From the NCBI RefSeq assembly GCF_025231485.1, contig NZ_CP104003.1, positions 310,001 to 374,000 of the forward strand: a DNA stretch of 64,000 nucleotides, read 5' to 3'. Position numbers and translations under genes: made by a program. Below are positions 17,864-26,907 of this stretch, in pieces. Every line of letters starts with the position of its first letter. Position 1 is the stretch's first letter. This stretch comes from Salinirubellus salinus. Its GTDB lineage: Archaea; Halobacteriota; Halobacteria; Halobacteriales; Haloarculaceae. The notes below the pieces were generated by a model. The model was not told the DNA's origin, made no database searches, and was given only the letters and a program-made list of their open reading frames with translations.

Positions 17864-17871
17864 GTTATAAC
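17864..17871 (-). promoter_or_regulatory. TATA box for the XPB helicase gene
   Basis: GTTATAAC on the minus strand lies 25-32 bases before the GTG start at 17839. It stands out as AT-rich in a GC-rich divergent intergenic region shared with grpE. Confidence 0.55.
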
Positions 17872-17953
17872 GCTCGCCTCCGAGGTGACGGGCGCGGGAC
17901 GGCCCCGGCCCCCTGGGCCATCGGTCGGCGGTGCCCTCGGCCCGTTTCTCAAC

Positions 17954-17960
17954 CCTTATG
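17954..17960 (+). promoter_or_regulatory. Likely TATA element for grpE
   Basis: CCTTATG lies 25-31 bases before ATG 17985. Because this element overlaps the upstream in-frame ATG at 17958, it argues for the downstream ATG as the real grpE start. Confidence 0.45.
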
Positions 17961-17984
17961 CACGCCGCGAGCCTCTTCGGTGAC

Positions 17985-18617
17985 ATGAGCGAGAACGAGG
18001 GCGAAGCCGCCGACGAGACGCCTTCCGAGGAGGTCGACCCGGCCGAGAACGGCGCGTCGACCGCCGAAGCGGCCGTGGAGCCGGACCCGGAACTCGTCGA
18101 GCGAATCGCCGAGGCCGACCCCGGGGAGGTGGCCCGCGAGGTGGTCTCGCTCCGCCAGCGTGCCGACGCTGCCGAGGACGCGCTGGCGGCCGAGGAGACG
18201 CGTGCGGAGGAACTGGAGTCGAAGCTCAAGCGCAAGACGGCCGACTTCCAGAACTACAAGAAGCGCATGGAGAAGCGCCGGGAACAGGAGAAGGCGCGCG
18301 CCACGGAGGACCTCGTCGAACGGCTCGTCGAGGTCCGGGACAACCTCGTCCGCGCGCTCGAACAGGACGACGGGACGGACATCCGCGGCGGTATCGAGAA
18401 GACGCTGGAGACGTTCGACCGCGTCCTCGACGCCGAGAACGTCGTCACCATCGAACCCGGCCCCGGCGAGGACGTCGACCCGCAGCGCCACGAGGTGCTC
18501 CTCCGGGTCGACAGCGATCACCCCGAGGGGACCGTCGACTCGCTCCAGCGACCGGGCTACGAGATGGCCGGGAAGGTCATCCGCCCCGCACAGGTCACCG
18601 TCAGCGACGGGGCCTGA
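17985..18617 (+). CDS. grpE: Nucleotide exchange factor GrpE
   Basis: The 210-residue cochaperone releases ADP from DnaK. A disordered acidic N-terminus (residues 1-45) is followed by a long coiled coil (about 55-110, with KLKRKTADFQNYKKRMEKRR) and the C-terminal beta domain (DPQRHEVLLRVDSDHPEGTV, GKVIRPAQVTVS), the classic GrpE layout. ATG 17985 is preferred to the in-frame ATG at 17958 because of the TATA element. It lies 177 bases upstream of dnaK, which has its own promoter, so the two may be separately controlled under heat or salt stress. Confidence 0.95.
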   Translation: MSENEGEAADETPSEEVDPAENGASTAEAAVEPDPELVERIAEADPGEVAREVVSLRQRADAAEDALAAEETRAEELESKLKRKTADFQNYKKRMEKRREQEKARATEDLVERLVEVRDNLVRALEQDDGTDIRGGIEKTLETFDRVLDAENVVTIEPGPGEDVDPQRHEVLLRVDSDHPEGTVDSLQRPGYEMAGKVIRPAQVTVSDGA

Positions 18618-18760
18618 GCGCCCCCCGTGAGTTCCCGACCGGCGCGGGTCGGTGGCCGAGCGGTTCGACTTGTGTCTGGTGGTCGCCCGAGGTCGGTCTC
18701 CCCACGAATCGCCGGAAGGCGCGGGGGTCCTGACCTTCCGTGAACGACCGATTCAGCAAG

Positions 18761-18767
18761 GTTTAAC
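18761..18767 (+). promoter_or_regulatory. TATA element for dnaK
   Basis: GTTTAAC lies 28-34 bases before the dnaK ATG at 18795, giving an almost leaderless transcript. It is the most AT-rich spot in the 177-base grpE-dnaK spacer. Confidence 0.5.
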
Positions 18768-18794
18768 GGCGCGAGACCAGTACGTGCGTGTAAG

Positions 18795-20717
18795 ATGGCG
18801 AGCAACAAGATTCTCGGTATCGACCTCGGTACCACCAACTCCGCGTTCGCGGTGATGGAGGGTGGCGACCCCGAGATCATCCCGAACGCCGAGGGTGACC
18901 GGACCACACCCTCCGTGGTCGCGTTCACCGACGACGCCGAACGACTCGTCGGCAAACCCGCCAAGAACCAGGCCGTCCAGAACCCGGAGCGCACCATCCA
19001 GTCCATCAAGCGCCACATGGGTGAGGCCGGCTACACCGTGGAGATCGAGGGTGAGGACTACACACCCGAGGAGATCTCCGCGATGATCCTCCAGAAGATC
19101 AAGCGCGACGCCGAGGACTACCTCGGCGACGAGATCGAGAAGGCGGTCATCACCGTGCCGGCGTACTTCTCGGACAAGCAGCGACAGGCGACGAAGGACG
19201 CCGGCGAGATCGCCGGCTTCGAGGTCGAGCGCATCATCAACGAGCCGACCGCCGCGTCGATGGCCTACGGGCTGGACGACGACTCCGACCAGACCGTCCT
19301 CGTCTACGACCTCGGGGGCGGGACGTTCGACGTCTCCATCCTTGACCTCGGTGGGGGCGTCTACGAGGTCGTCGCCACGAACGGGGACAACGACCTCGGT
19401 GGCGACGACTGGGACCAGGCCATCATCGACTGGCTCGCGGACGACTTCCAGTCCGAGTACGGTGTCGACCTCCGCGACGACCGACAGGCCCTCCAGCGGC
19501 TGAAGGACGCCGCCGAGGAGGCCAAGATAGAGCTCTCGAACCGGAAGGAAGCCTCCATCACGCTCCCGTTCATCGCGGCCGACGACGACGGCCCGAAGGA
19601 CCTCGACGCGACGCTCTCGCGGGCGAAGTTCGAGGCGCTCACGGAGGACCTCATCGAGCGCACCGTCGGGCCGACGGAGCAGGCGCTCTCGGACGCGGGC
19701 TACTCCAAGTCCGACATCGACGAGGTGCTCCTCGTCGGTGGCTCGACGCGGATGCCGCAGGTCCGCGAGCAGGTCGAGGAGCTCACCGGGCAGGAGCCGC
19801 GGAAGTCCGTCAACCCGGACGAGGCCGTCGCGCTAGGCGCCGCCATCCAGGGTGGCGTCCTCTCGGGCGACGTCGACGACATCGTCCTGCTGGACGTGAC
19901 ACCGCTCAGTCTCGGTATCGAGGTGAAGGGTGGGCTGTTCGAGCGTCTCATCGAGAAGAACACGACCATCCCGACCGAGGAGTCGAAGGTGTTCACCACC
20001 GCGGCCGACTCCCAGACGCAGGTGCAGGTCCGCGTCTTCCAGGGTGAGCGCGAGATGGCCGACCAGAACGAACTGCTCGGGGAGTTCCAGCTCGCCGGCA
20101 TCCCGCCGGCCCCCGCCGGGACCCCGCAGATCGAGGTCACGTTCAACATCGACGAGAACGGCATCGTCAACGTCGAGGCCGAGGACAAGGGGAGCGGCAA
20201 CGCCGAGTCCATCACCATCGAGGGGGGCGCCGGCCTCTCGGACGATCAGATCGAGCAGATGAAAGAGGAGGCCGAGGCACACGCCGAGGAGGACAAGCAG
20301 CGCCGCGAGTTCGTCGAGGCCCGCAACGACGCCGAGGGCGCCGTGCGCCGCGCGGAGACGTTGCTCGAGGAGAACGAGGAGAGCATCTCCGACGACCTCC
20401 AGAGCGACATCGAGTCGGCCGTCGAGAACGTCGAGGACGTGCTCGAGGAGTACAGCGAGGACGTCGACCCGAGCGAGTTCGAGGAGGCGACCGACGCCTT
20501 CGAGCAGGCGACCGAGACGCTCTCGAAGGAACTCCAGGAGATCGGCAAGCAGATGTACGACCAGCAGGCCCAGCAGGCCGCAGCGGGCGGCGCGGGGCCG
20601 GGCGGTGCCGCGGGTGGTCCGGGTGGCGCCGGTGCGGGTCCGGGTGGCGAGGGCGCCGCGGCAGACGGCGAGGAGTACGTCGACGCGGAGTACGAGGACG
20701 TCGACGAGGACGAGTAG
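18795..20717 (+). CDS. dnaK: Hsp70 chaperone DnaK
   Basis: The 640-residue ATP-driven chaperone is full length. The ATPase domain (1-~370) shows [35 protein letters not shown] and [13 protein letters not shown]. The substrate-binding domain begins near residue 375 ([14 protein letters not shown]) and the helical lid follows. The C-terminal 50 residues are rich in G, A and P, then acidic, ending in [14 protein letters not shown], a haloarchaeal form of the EEVD-like tail. It works with GrpE just upstream and DnaJ 2.9 kb downstream, all on the same strand. Confidence 0.98.
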   Translation: MASNKILGIDLGTTNSAFAVMEGGDPEIIPNAEGDRTTPSVVAFTDDAERLVGKPAKNQAVQNPERTIQSIKRHMGEAGYTVEIEGEDYTPEEISAMILQKIKRDAEDYLGDEIEKAVITVPAYFSDKQRQATKDAGEIAGFEVERIINEPTAASMAYGLDDDSDQTVLVYDLGGGTFDVSILDLGGGVYEVVATNGDNDLGGDDWDQAIIDWLADDFQSEYGVDLRDDRQALQRLKDAAEEAKIELSNRKEASITLPFIAADDDGPKDLDATLSRAKFEALTEDLIERTVGPTEQALSDAGYSKSDIDEVLLVGGSTRMPQVREQVEELTGQEPRKSVNPDEAVALGAAIQGGVLSGDVDDIVLLDVTPLSLGIEVKGGLFERLIEKNTTIPTEESKVFTTAADSQTQVQVRVFQGEREMADQNELLGEFQLAGIPPAPAGTPQIEVTFNIDENGIVNVEAEDKGSGNAESITIEGGAGLSDDQIEQMKEEAEAHAEEDKQRREFVEARNDAEGAVRRAETLLEENEESISDDLQSDIESAVENVEDVLEEYSEDVDPSEFEEATDAFEQATETLSKELQEIGKQMYDQQAQQAAAGGAGPGGAAGGPGGAGAGPGGEGAAADGEEYVDAEYEDVDEDE

Positions 20718-20777
20718 CGAGTCTTCGGCGGCCAGTGGGGCCGTAGGCCTCACGCCCACGTCTCGCGGTTCACGTCT

Positions 20778-20855
20778 TCAGAACGGACTCGGTTCCAGCA
20801 GTAGCGACCCGTGGAGCCAGCCGAGCACGCAGACCACGAGCACCGCGTACAGCAC
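20778..20855 (-). CDS. Possible 25-residue hydrophobic peptide
   Basis: A minus-strand frame from GTG 20855 encodes a short hydrophobic helix (LYAVLVVCVLGWLHG) and ends at TGA 20778-20780. The frame is open for about 27 more codons upstream, up to a TAG, but without an ATG or GTG start there. It looks like a single-span membrane peptide or the relic of one. The 236-base gap between dnaK and the next gene holds nothing else I can name. Confidence 0.25.
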   Translation of the reverse strand: MLYAVLVVCVLGWLHGSLLLEPSPF

Positions 20856-20953
20856 GAGTCGTCGGTGGGGCGGTACGGGGACGAGGACAAGAGGGTGCGA
20901 GGAGAGGGTTCCGGCAGGCTACCCGCAGGGTCGAGCGACGTTCTCGGGGTCGT

Positions 20954-21226
20954 TCAGGTCTCGCCGATGGTGGATCCGATGTCGAACGGGTCCTCCGTCC
21001 GCTCGAGTTCGGCGGGGTCGAACGTCCGTGTCGCCCGCTGACTGAAGGTGAGGACGGCGGCGCCGACGCTCTCGACGGCTCGCCGGATGGGGGTGGTGTC
21101 GGCGCCGTCGAAGTGGACGGTGAGGGTGGTACCGTCGACGGCGATGCTCCGGACGCCCGCGACGTCGTCGATGGCGTCGAGGAGGGTCCCGGTGATGTCG
21201 TCGACGGTGAGTTCTACGGTCAGCAC
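20954..21226 (-). CDS. Small HMA-like fold protein
   Basis: A 90-residue acidic protein from GTG 21226. The strand and helix pattern (LTVELTVDDITG, LLDAIDDVAGVRSIAVDG, LTVHFDGAD, RRAVESVGAAVLTF) resembles the ferredoxin-like fold of heavy-metal-associated domains, but the metal-binding CxxC is absent, so metal binding is not expected. A TATA-like CCCTTATCG lies about 30 bases upstream, which supports this start over a longer frame beginning at 21331. The function is unknown. It is separated by 132 bases from the Rieske gene on the same strand. Confidence 0.6.
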   Translation of the reverse strand: MLTVELTVDDITGTLLDAIDDVAGVRSIAVDGTTLTVHFDGADTTPIRRAVESVGAAVLTFSQRATRTFDPAELERTEDPFDIGSTIGET

Positions 21227-21358
21227 GATAGCCTGACTCAGGAGAGCACAGTCGATAAGGGATGGTTTGGCGGACACTAACATCCACCGGGAGCGGGGAC
21301 GGAGGTAGTTCCGGTCGCCGGCCGGCTGCATTAAGCGCGTAATAACGCGGGCCGGCGG

Positions 21359-23128
21359 CTACTCCCCCTCGTGGAGGCGCTCGCCTCGGTGGAGACGAGT
21401 CGCGATGCCGAACGTCTGCTCGGCCTCGCGCCGGGTGGGGGTGTGCGCGGCGAGGTACCGGGCGGGAGCCACGAGCGCGAGCCGGCGGTCTCGTTCGTCG
21501 TCGTCGTCACCGTCGGCCGCGTTCACCGCGTCGAACCGCTGGAACCCCGCCTCCACGTTCTGGATGGTGTGGAAGTCGGCGTCCTCCCGGAGGAGGCCGC
21601 GGCCGAGCGTGCGTTTCAGGTCGGCAGGGTCGCCGCCGGCGTCGAAGTGCTCGTTCACGAGGCGGCCCGCCCGGTCCACCTCGCCCTGTTCGTCGAAACA
21701 GGCGAGCAGGTCCTCGCGCACGTCGGCCGGGTCACGCGAGGTGTCCCCATCGCCCGGTGCGGGGACGGGTGCGGGCGGCGTGTTCAGGAAGCGGTCGAGG
21801 TAGACCGACATCGCCCCGTCGAAACACGCCCGATAGAGCTCGATGGCGTCGGTCTTCGTCGTCGCGCGGTGGACGGCGTTCGCGTAGGTGAGCGTGTGGT
21901 GGGCGGTGTCCCAGTCGGAGAACTCGTTGCTGGTGGCGAAGTAGGCGATACGACGGGTGGCGGCCCGCGCCACGGCGTCGGCCAGCTGGGTCTGTGTGGC
22001 GCCCTCGCGGATGGCGTCGGTCAGCGCGTCGACGATGGCTTCGGGGTCGTCGTCGAGCAGTGTCCCGACGAAGCCCTCGGGGCGGGTCCACGCCTCCCCG
22101 TCGCCGGCGGCGACGAGGTCGGGGAGGAGATCCGCGGCGTCGAAGCACAGCTCGGCCACGTCGATGGGGTTGCGCCACGAGGAGCGCTCCTCCGAGCGGG
22201 TGCCACCGGTGATCTGCGGGATGACCGAGGCGAGCACCGCGTCGGCGTGTTCCTCCCATCCGACGTGCTCGAGCGTCTCGAACGCCTTGTTGACGAAGTC
22301 GAGGGTGTGGCTGGCGTTCATGTAGAGGTGGTCGGTGGCGGCGGCGAACAGCAGTTCGGCGACGTCCTCGCGCGGGAGGTTGGCGAGCGCCGTCAGGAGG
22401 ACGCGTTCGGCGCCGTTCTCGTCGCGGACCTCGCAGTTCTCGCGGAACCACGACTTCAGCCGCGCCTTCGAGACGTTCCGTGAGTCGAACGCGTACTGGC
22501 CGAACCGGGGCGCTTCGCCGGCCGTCTCGTCGGCCACCTCCCGGGCGCCGAGGAACATCGCGCGGCGCTTGTCCCGGCCGCCCACCTCGTCGTAGAGGTT
22601 GGCCGTACAGCCGAGGGTGGTTAGTCCGCGTCCCCACCCCACGTCCCGGTACTTCGTCCCGAAGTTGACGGCTGTCTCGACGGGGGTTGCGAAGCCTTCA
22701 CCTTCCTCGTCGAGCCCGATGACCGCCTTCGCCATCACCAGCGAGAGGTTCTCCTGTAGGCCGTCGGCGAGGCGGTTGCGCCAGTGCGTGGCCGGCGGGA
22801 CGTCCGGTTCCGGGTCGGGGTGGACGAACACCTGTCCGTCGCGTACCTCGACGGGGTAGGTCTGGACGTCGTCCGCCCAGATGTCGAACGTGTCGCCCTG
22901 TTCCAGTTCGAACCGGGCGTGGTGCCAGTGACAGGTGAGGATGCCGTCCTCCACGGAGCCCTCGCTCAACGGGAACCCCATGTGCGGACAGCGGTTGTCG
23001 ACGGCGTACACCTCGCCCTCGTGGGCGAACAGTGCGATGGCGTGGGTGCCCGCGCGCGTGACCACCGGGTCGCCGGGTGCGAGATCGGCGGCGTCGGCGA
23101 CGGGGACCATCTCGTCTGACTGTGCCAT
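21359..23128 (-). CDS. Rieske [2Fe-2S] protein with a large helical C-terminal domain
   Basis: The 589-residue protein has a ferredoxin-type Rieske domain in the first ~110 residues: C47-P-H49 and C66-x-x-H69 (CPHMGFPLSEG, CHWHHARFEL) bind the cluster. The remaining ~470 residues are helical, with conserved-looking histidines (TDHLYMNASHTLDFVNKAF, WDTAHHTLTYANAVHRA). I recognise no known oxygenase catalytic domain there. There is no signal peptide, so it is cytoplasmic. ATG 23128 gives MAQSDEMVPVADAADL, a normal Rieske N-terminus. It may be an oxidoreductase whose catalytic half is uncharacterised. It sits between dnaK and dnaJ on the opposite strand. Confidence 0.8.
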   Translation of the reverse strand: MAQSDEMVPVADAADLAPGDPVVTRAGTHAIALFAHEGEVYAVDNRCPHMGFPLSEGSVEDGILTCHWHHARFELEQGDTFDIWADDVQTYPVEVRDGQVFVHPDPEPDVPPATHWRNRLADGLQENLSLVMAKAVIGLDEEGEGFATPVETAVNFGTKYRDVGWGRGLTTLGCTANLYDEVGGRDKRRAMFLGAREVADETAGEAPRFGQYAFDSRNVSKARLKSWFRENCEVRDENGAERVLLTALANLPREDVAELLFAAATDHLYMNASHTLDFVNKAFETLEHVGWEEHADAVLASVIPQITGGTRSEERSSWRNPIDVAELCFDAADLLPDLVAAGDGEAWTRPEGFVGTLLDDDPEAIVDALTDAIREGATQTQLADAVARAATRRIAYFATSNEFSDWDTAHHTLTYANAVHRATTKTDAIELYRACFDGAMSVYLDRFLNTPPAPVPAPGDGDTSRDPADVREDLLACFDEQGEVDRAGRLVNEHFDAGGDPADLKRTLGRGLLREDADFHTIQNVEAGFQRFDAVNAADGDDDDERDRRLALVAPARYLAAHTPTRREAEQTFGIATRLHRGERLHEGE

Positions 23129-23230
23129 ACTGTGTCGTGGGGCGTGGGGACACAAGAGGGTTCGCTGAAACGGATTTGTGTATCCTCTCCGATAGCAACC
23201 GTCTTTCGTCGTGCGAGGCGACCGAGGGGT

Positions 23231-23593
23231 ATGGAGACGTTCCTGACCCGACAGCCCATCACCGAGGGTGAGACCTAGCGCGCCCGCGAGCTGCTGGCGG
23301 ACCTGCGAGGCGTCGACGACGAGACGGCGGCGATGGACATCGTGGACCGCGAAGGGGTCCACGTGGAGACCGCGTTCCTCTGGGCGTTCGAGGGGACCGA
23401 CTACATCCTGACCTACTTCGAGGCCGAGGAGGCGGCGCGAGTGCGGGAGGTGTACGACGCGGAGATGGACGCCGCCGAACACGAGTTCGTCGAGGCGTTC
23501 GCCGAGGTGGTCGCCGGGGCGCCCGAACCGCTGGACGCCGAACCGCTCTACCGCATCGCCCGGCCGGGGCGGCCGACCGACGAGGCAAACTGA
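23231..23593 (+). pseudogene. DUF6176-like gene interrupted by an in-frame TAG
   Basis: From ATG 23231 the frame reads METFLTRQPITEGET, then TAG (23276-23278), and continues in the same frame without another stop as RARELLADLRGVDDETAAM to the end (GRPTDEAN). The joined product of about 120 residues looks like a haloarchaeal DUF6176-type protein, in which residues on both sides of the stop belong to one domain. A single GAG-to-TAG change would explain it. Alternatives are a sequencing error, readthrough, or translation of only the last 86 residues from ATG 23333. Codon usage after the stop is still normal, so the damage, if real, is recent. Confidence 0.65.
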
Positions 23594-23650
23594 CCTCGCG
23601 GGCGCGACCCGTTCTATTCAAGGGACTCCACGGCATAGCCCCGCTAACGA

Positions 23651-24820
23651 ATGAGCGAGGACTTCTACGAGGTGCTGGGGGTCTCGCGGGACGCCTCAGA
23701 GGACGAGATCAAGCAGGCGTACCGGAAGAAGGCAGCCGAGTACCACCCGGACGTCAGCGACCACGAGGACGCCGAGGAGAAGTTCAAGCAGGTCAAGAAG
23801 GCCAAGGAGGTCCTCAGCGACGAGGAGAAGCGCCGGGCCTACGACCAGATGGGCCACGAGCGGTTCGAACAGGCCGAGAAGCGCGGGGGCTTCGACGGCG
23901 GCGCCGGCGGGTTCGGCGGTGCCAACGGCAACCCGTTCGGCGGCGGTGGCGGCATGGGCGGGATGGGCGACCTGAACGACATCTTCGAGCAGTTCTTCGG
24001 CGGCGGCGGTGGCGGACGCGGGCGCGACCCCAACCGCCCGCAGCGTGGGGCCGACCTCCGCACGTCGCTCACCATCACGCTCGAGGAGGCCTACGAGGGC
24101 GTCACGAAGCAACTCACCGTCACGCGTCCGGAGCGCTGTCCGGAGTGCGACGGCGAGGGTCACCCGGCCGACGCCGAGGCCGAGACCTGCCCCGACTGCG
24201 ACGGGCAGGGACAGCGGACCACCGTCCGAGACACGCCGCTCGGTCGGGTCCAGCAGACCCAGACCTGTCGCCGCTGCGGTGGGCAGGGGACGCTCTACTC
24301 AGAGACCTGCTCCCGCTGTCGCGGCGAGGGGAAGGTCCGCGAGGAGGCCACGTTGAACGTCGACATCCCGGCCGGCATCCGGACCGGCCAGACCATCCCG
24401 CTGGAGGGCGAGGGTGCCCCCGGCGAGAACCGCGGGCCGAACGGCCGCCTGCTCATCGACGTGGAGGTCGAGGACCACGAGGCGTTCGACCGCGAGGGCG
24501 ACGACCTCTACTACCGCCTGCCCGTCTCGTTCCCGCAGGCGACGTTCGGCGCGACGGTGGAGGTGCCGACGCTCGACGGTGCGGTCACGACGGACATCGA
24601 GGCCGGCACGCAGTCCGGCGAGGTGCTCCGCCTGAAGAGCAAGGGGATGCCGCGCGTCCAGCGCCGGGGCCAGGGCGACCTCTACGTGCAGGTGCAGGTC
24701 GTCACACCGACGGACATGAACGAGGAGCAGCGGGAGGCCCTCGAGCAGTTCGCCGAGGCCGGCGGCGAGGAGATAGAGGTGGAGAAGGGGTTCTTCGAGC
24801 GGCTGAAGAGTTCGTTCTGA
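23651..24820 (+). CDS. dnaJ: Hsp40 cochaperone DnaJ
   Basis: The 389-residue DnaJ has an N-terminal J domain with the HPD motif at residues 32-34, a G/F-rich region (about 75-125), four zinc-binding CxxCxGxG repeats between about 155 and 220 ([32 protein letters not shown]), and the C-terminal substrate-binding domain. It delivers unfolded proteins to DnaK and stimulates its ATPase. A TATA-like TCTATTCA (23613-23620) precedes it, so it has its own promoter despite lying downstream of grpE and dnaK. It converges with the hydrolase gene with a 2-base gap. Confidence 0.97.
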   Translation: MSEDFYEVLGVSRDASEDEIKQAYRKKAAEYHPDVSDHEDAEEKFKQVKKAKEVLSDEEKRRAYDQMGHERFEQAEKRGGFDGGAGGFGGANGNPFGGGGGMGGMGDLNDIFEQFFGGGGGGRGRDPNRPQRGADLRTSLTITLEEAYEGVTKQLTVTRPERCPECDGEGHPADAEAETCPDCDGQGQRTTVRDTPLGRVQQTQTCRRCGGQGTLYSETCSRCRGEGKVREEATLNVDIPAGIRTGQTIPLEGEGAPGENRGPNGRLLIDVEVEDHEAFDREGDDLYYRLPVSFPQATFGATVEVPTLDGAVTTDIEAGTQSGEVLRLKSKGMPRVQRRGQGDLYVQVQVVTPTDMNEEQREALEQFAEAGGEEIEVEKGFFERLKSSF

Positions 24821-24822
24821 AC

Positions 24823-25767
24823 TCAGGCCTCGGCCGCCGACGCCCGTCCCAGCACCGTCTCGACGAACTCGTCGGGGAACTCCGCGTGCGGCAGGAGGTC
24901 CGCGTCCTCGAAGACGACGAGCGTAGCGTCCGCCTGCTCGGCGAGGTCGCGGCCAGCGTCGACCGGCGGGAGGTGCGCCGCACCGCCCCAGTAGACGGTG
25001 ACCGGGACGTCCAGTTCCCCGAGGACCGCCCCGAGGTCCACGGTCGAGTTGAGGAAGCCGCTGACGAACGAGGCGGGCGCGTAGCGAGCGTTCGGCTGGT
25101 GGGCGGTCAGCCAGTCGTACTCGACCCACTCGTCGGTGATGTTGGCCTCGTCAGCGAACCCGTGGTCCGTCAGGAAGTAGCGGATGGAGGGCCGCGAGGT
25201 GAGGAGGTTGAACAGCCCCTCGCCGACGAGTGGTGCGCGGAGGAGCGACCGGATCGCCGTCCGCTGGCCGGGCATCGCGGTCGCGGTGGGACAGATCAGC
25301 CACAGTTCGCGGACCCGCGGTGGCTTCGGCGTGTCCAGCGCCGCCGCGAGGTACGCCGCGGTGAGCGAGGACGCCAGCACGGTTGGCTCCTCGCTCAGGT
25401 CGCGCAGGAAGTCAGCGACGAACGTCTCGTAGAGCGACGCCGAGTACATGAGCGGCGGCCGGTCGGAGTGGCCGAAGCCGGGCAGGTCCGGCGCGAGGAC
25501 GTGGTACTCCTCGGCCAGTTCGTCGACGACGTAGCGGAACTCGTGTGAGGAGCCAGCGGCGTTGACGCCGTGGAACAGGACGAGGTCCGGGTCGTCCGGG
25601 TCGCCGGCCTCGCTGTAGGCGACGTCGAAGCCGCGCCAGCGGTACGTCTGCAGGTCACGACCGAACGGTGTCGGGAGGTCGTCGGGGTCCTGTCGGAGCG
25701 ACAGGTTCGTCGCGGCGACGGCACCCATCCCGAGCGCCGCCCCGCCGAGGAGGTTCCGGAGTCGCAT
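24823..25767 (-). CDS. Alpha/beta hydrolase with an unusual nucleophile elbow
   Basis: The 314-residue protein starts with a hydrophobic segment ([16 protein letters not shown]), a probable anchor. The alpha/beta hydrolase fold follows: oxyanion-type [31 protein letters not shown], a nucleophile elbow, and a catalytic histidine region ([11 protein letters not shown]). The elbow reads A-S-S-L-T where most members have G-x-S-x-G, so both glycines are replaced. The serine is still in the expected place. The substrate is unknown. It is a single gene, converging with dnaJ. Confidence 0.8.
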   Translation of the reverse strand: MRLRNLLGGAALGMGAVAATNLSLRQDPDDLPTPFGRDLQTYRWRGFDVAYSEAGDPDDPDLVLFHGVNAAGSSHEFRYVVDELAEEYHVLAPDLPGFGHSDRPPLMYSASLYETFVADFLRDLSEEPTVLASSLTAAYLAAALDTPKPPRVRELWLICPTATAMPGQRTAIRSLLRAPLVGEGLFNLLTSRPSIRYFLTDHGFADEANITDEWVEYDWLTAHQPNARYAPASFVSGFLNSTVDLGAVLGELDVPVTVYWGGAAHLPPVDAGRDLAEQADATLVVFEDADLLPHAEFPDEFVETVLGRASAAEA

Positions 25768-25830
25768 GCGTAGAACGAGGGGCGTCCGGCGCTTAACCGT
25801 GGTGGGACGCTGCGGTGGGGTCGCGGGCGC

Positions 25831-26907
25831 TCACTCCCCGCGGCGCTCCTCGACGCACTCGGCCAGCGGCTCGAGCAGGTCGTCGGCGACGGCGTACGGG
25901 TCGGTCTCCTTGGCGAGGACGCTGTCGACGTACGACTCGATACCGCCGCGGTTGCGGAGTTCCGTGCCGACGAGACGGTTCACGTCCTCGCGGAGGAGCG
26001 CGCGGATCTCCTCGGCGTAGCGCTCGCGGGCCAGTTCCTCGAGCTTCCCGGTCGCCTCGAGCCACTCGTGGTGGGTGTCGAGCGTGTCGAGGAACTCGTC
26101 GACTCCCTCGCCGGTCTTGGCGACAGCCTCGAGGACGGGCGGTTCCCAGTCGTCCTCGCTCTCGCCGCCGTCCTCGCCGTTGCTCGCGGCGTCGGGGACC
26201 GCCTCGGCGCCGTGGTGGCCGGGGTCGAACCGCGGGGAGTCCTCGCGCATCCGGACCATCTCCTGCAGCTCCATCACGGTCCGGTTCGCGCCGTCGAGGT
26301 CGGCCTTGTTCACGAGGAACACGTCGCCGATCTCGAGGATGCCGGCCTTCAGCATCTGCACGTCGTCGCCCGAGGAGGGCGGGACCAGCACCGCGACGGT
26401 GTCGGCCGTGCGGACGATGTCCACCTCGTTCTGGCCGGCGCCGACCGTCTCGACGATGATGCGGTCCTTGCCGAACGCGTCGAGTGCCTTCACGGCGTCC
26501 GTCGTCGCCGTCGAGAGTCCGCCGAGCGACCCGCGGGCGGACATCGACCGGAAGAACACGTCCATGTCGCCGACGTTCGAGGCCATCCGGATGCGGTCGC
26601 CGAGGACGGCCCCGCCGGTGAACGGCGAGGAGGGGTCGATGGCGATGACACCGACGGTGAGTCCCTGCTCGCGGTAGGCGTTGGCCATCTTGTCCACGAG
26701 CGTGGACTTGCCGGCGCCCGGTGACCCGGTGATGCCGACCACCTGCGCGTCGCCGGTGTGCTCGTGCAGCCGCGAGACGAGTTCCCGGTAGCCCGGGGAG
26801 CGGTTCTCTATCTTCGTGATGACCCGGGCCAGCGCGCGGTGCTTGCCCGCCAGCAGTTCGTCGATGAGGTCCGGTTCCGTGGCCGACTGCTCGCTCGCGT
26901 CGGTCAT
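25831..26907 (-). CDS. meaB: Methylmalonyl-CoA mutase-associated GTPase MeaB
   Basis: The 358-residue G3E-family GTPase protects and loads methylmalonyl-CoA mutase with adenosylcobalamin. It shows Walker A (GSPGAGKST, residues 61-69), AIDPSSPFTGGAVLGDRIRM, switch-like ETVGAGQNEVDI and the base-recognition NKAD. An acidic insert rich in G, E and D (around residues 240-265) is a halophilic feature. The start overlaps the upstream B12-binding subunit gene by 4 bases (ATGA), so the two are translated together. The large catalytic mutase subunit is not in this window. MeaB was formerly named ArgK. Confidence 0.93.
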   Translation of the reverse strand: MTDASEQSATEPDLIDELLAGKHRALARVITKIENRSPGYRELVSRLHEHTGDAQVVGITGSPGAGKSTLVDKMANAYREQGLTVGVIAIDPSSPFTGGAVLGDRIRMASNVGDMDVFFRSMSARGSLGGLSTATTDAVKALDAFGKDRIIVETVGAGQNEVDIVRTADTVAVLVPPSSGDDVQMLKAGILEIGDVFLVNKADLDGANRTVMELQEMVRMREDSPRFDPGHHGAEAVPDAASNGEDGGESEDDWEPPVLEAVAKTGEGVDEFLDTLDTHHEWLEATGKLEELARERYAEEIRALLREDVNRLVGTELRNRGGIESYVDSVLAKETDPYAVADDLLEPLAECVEERRGE

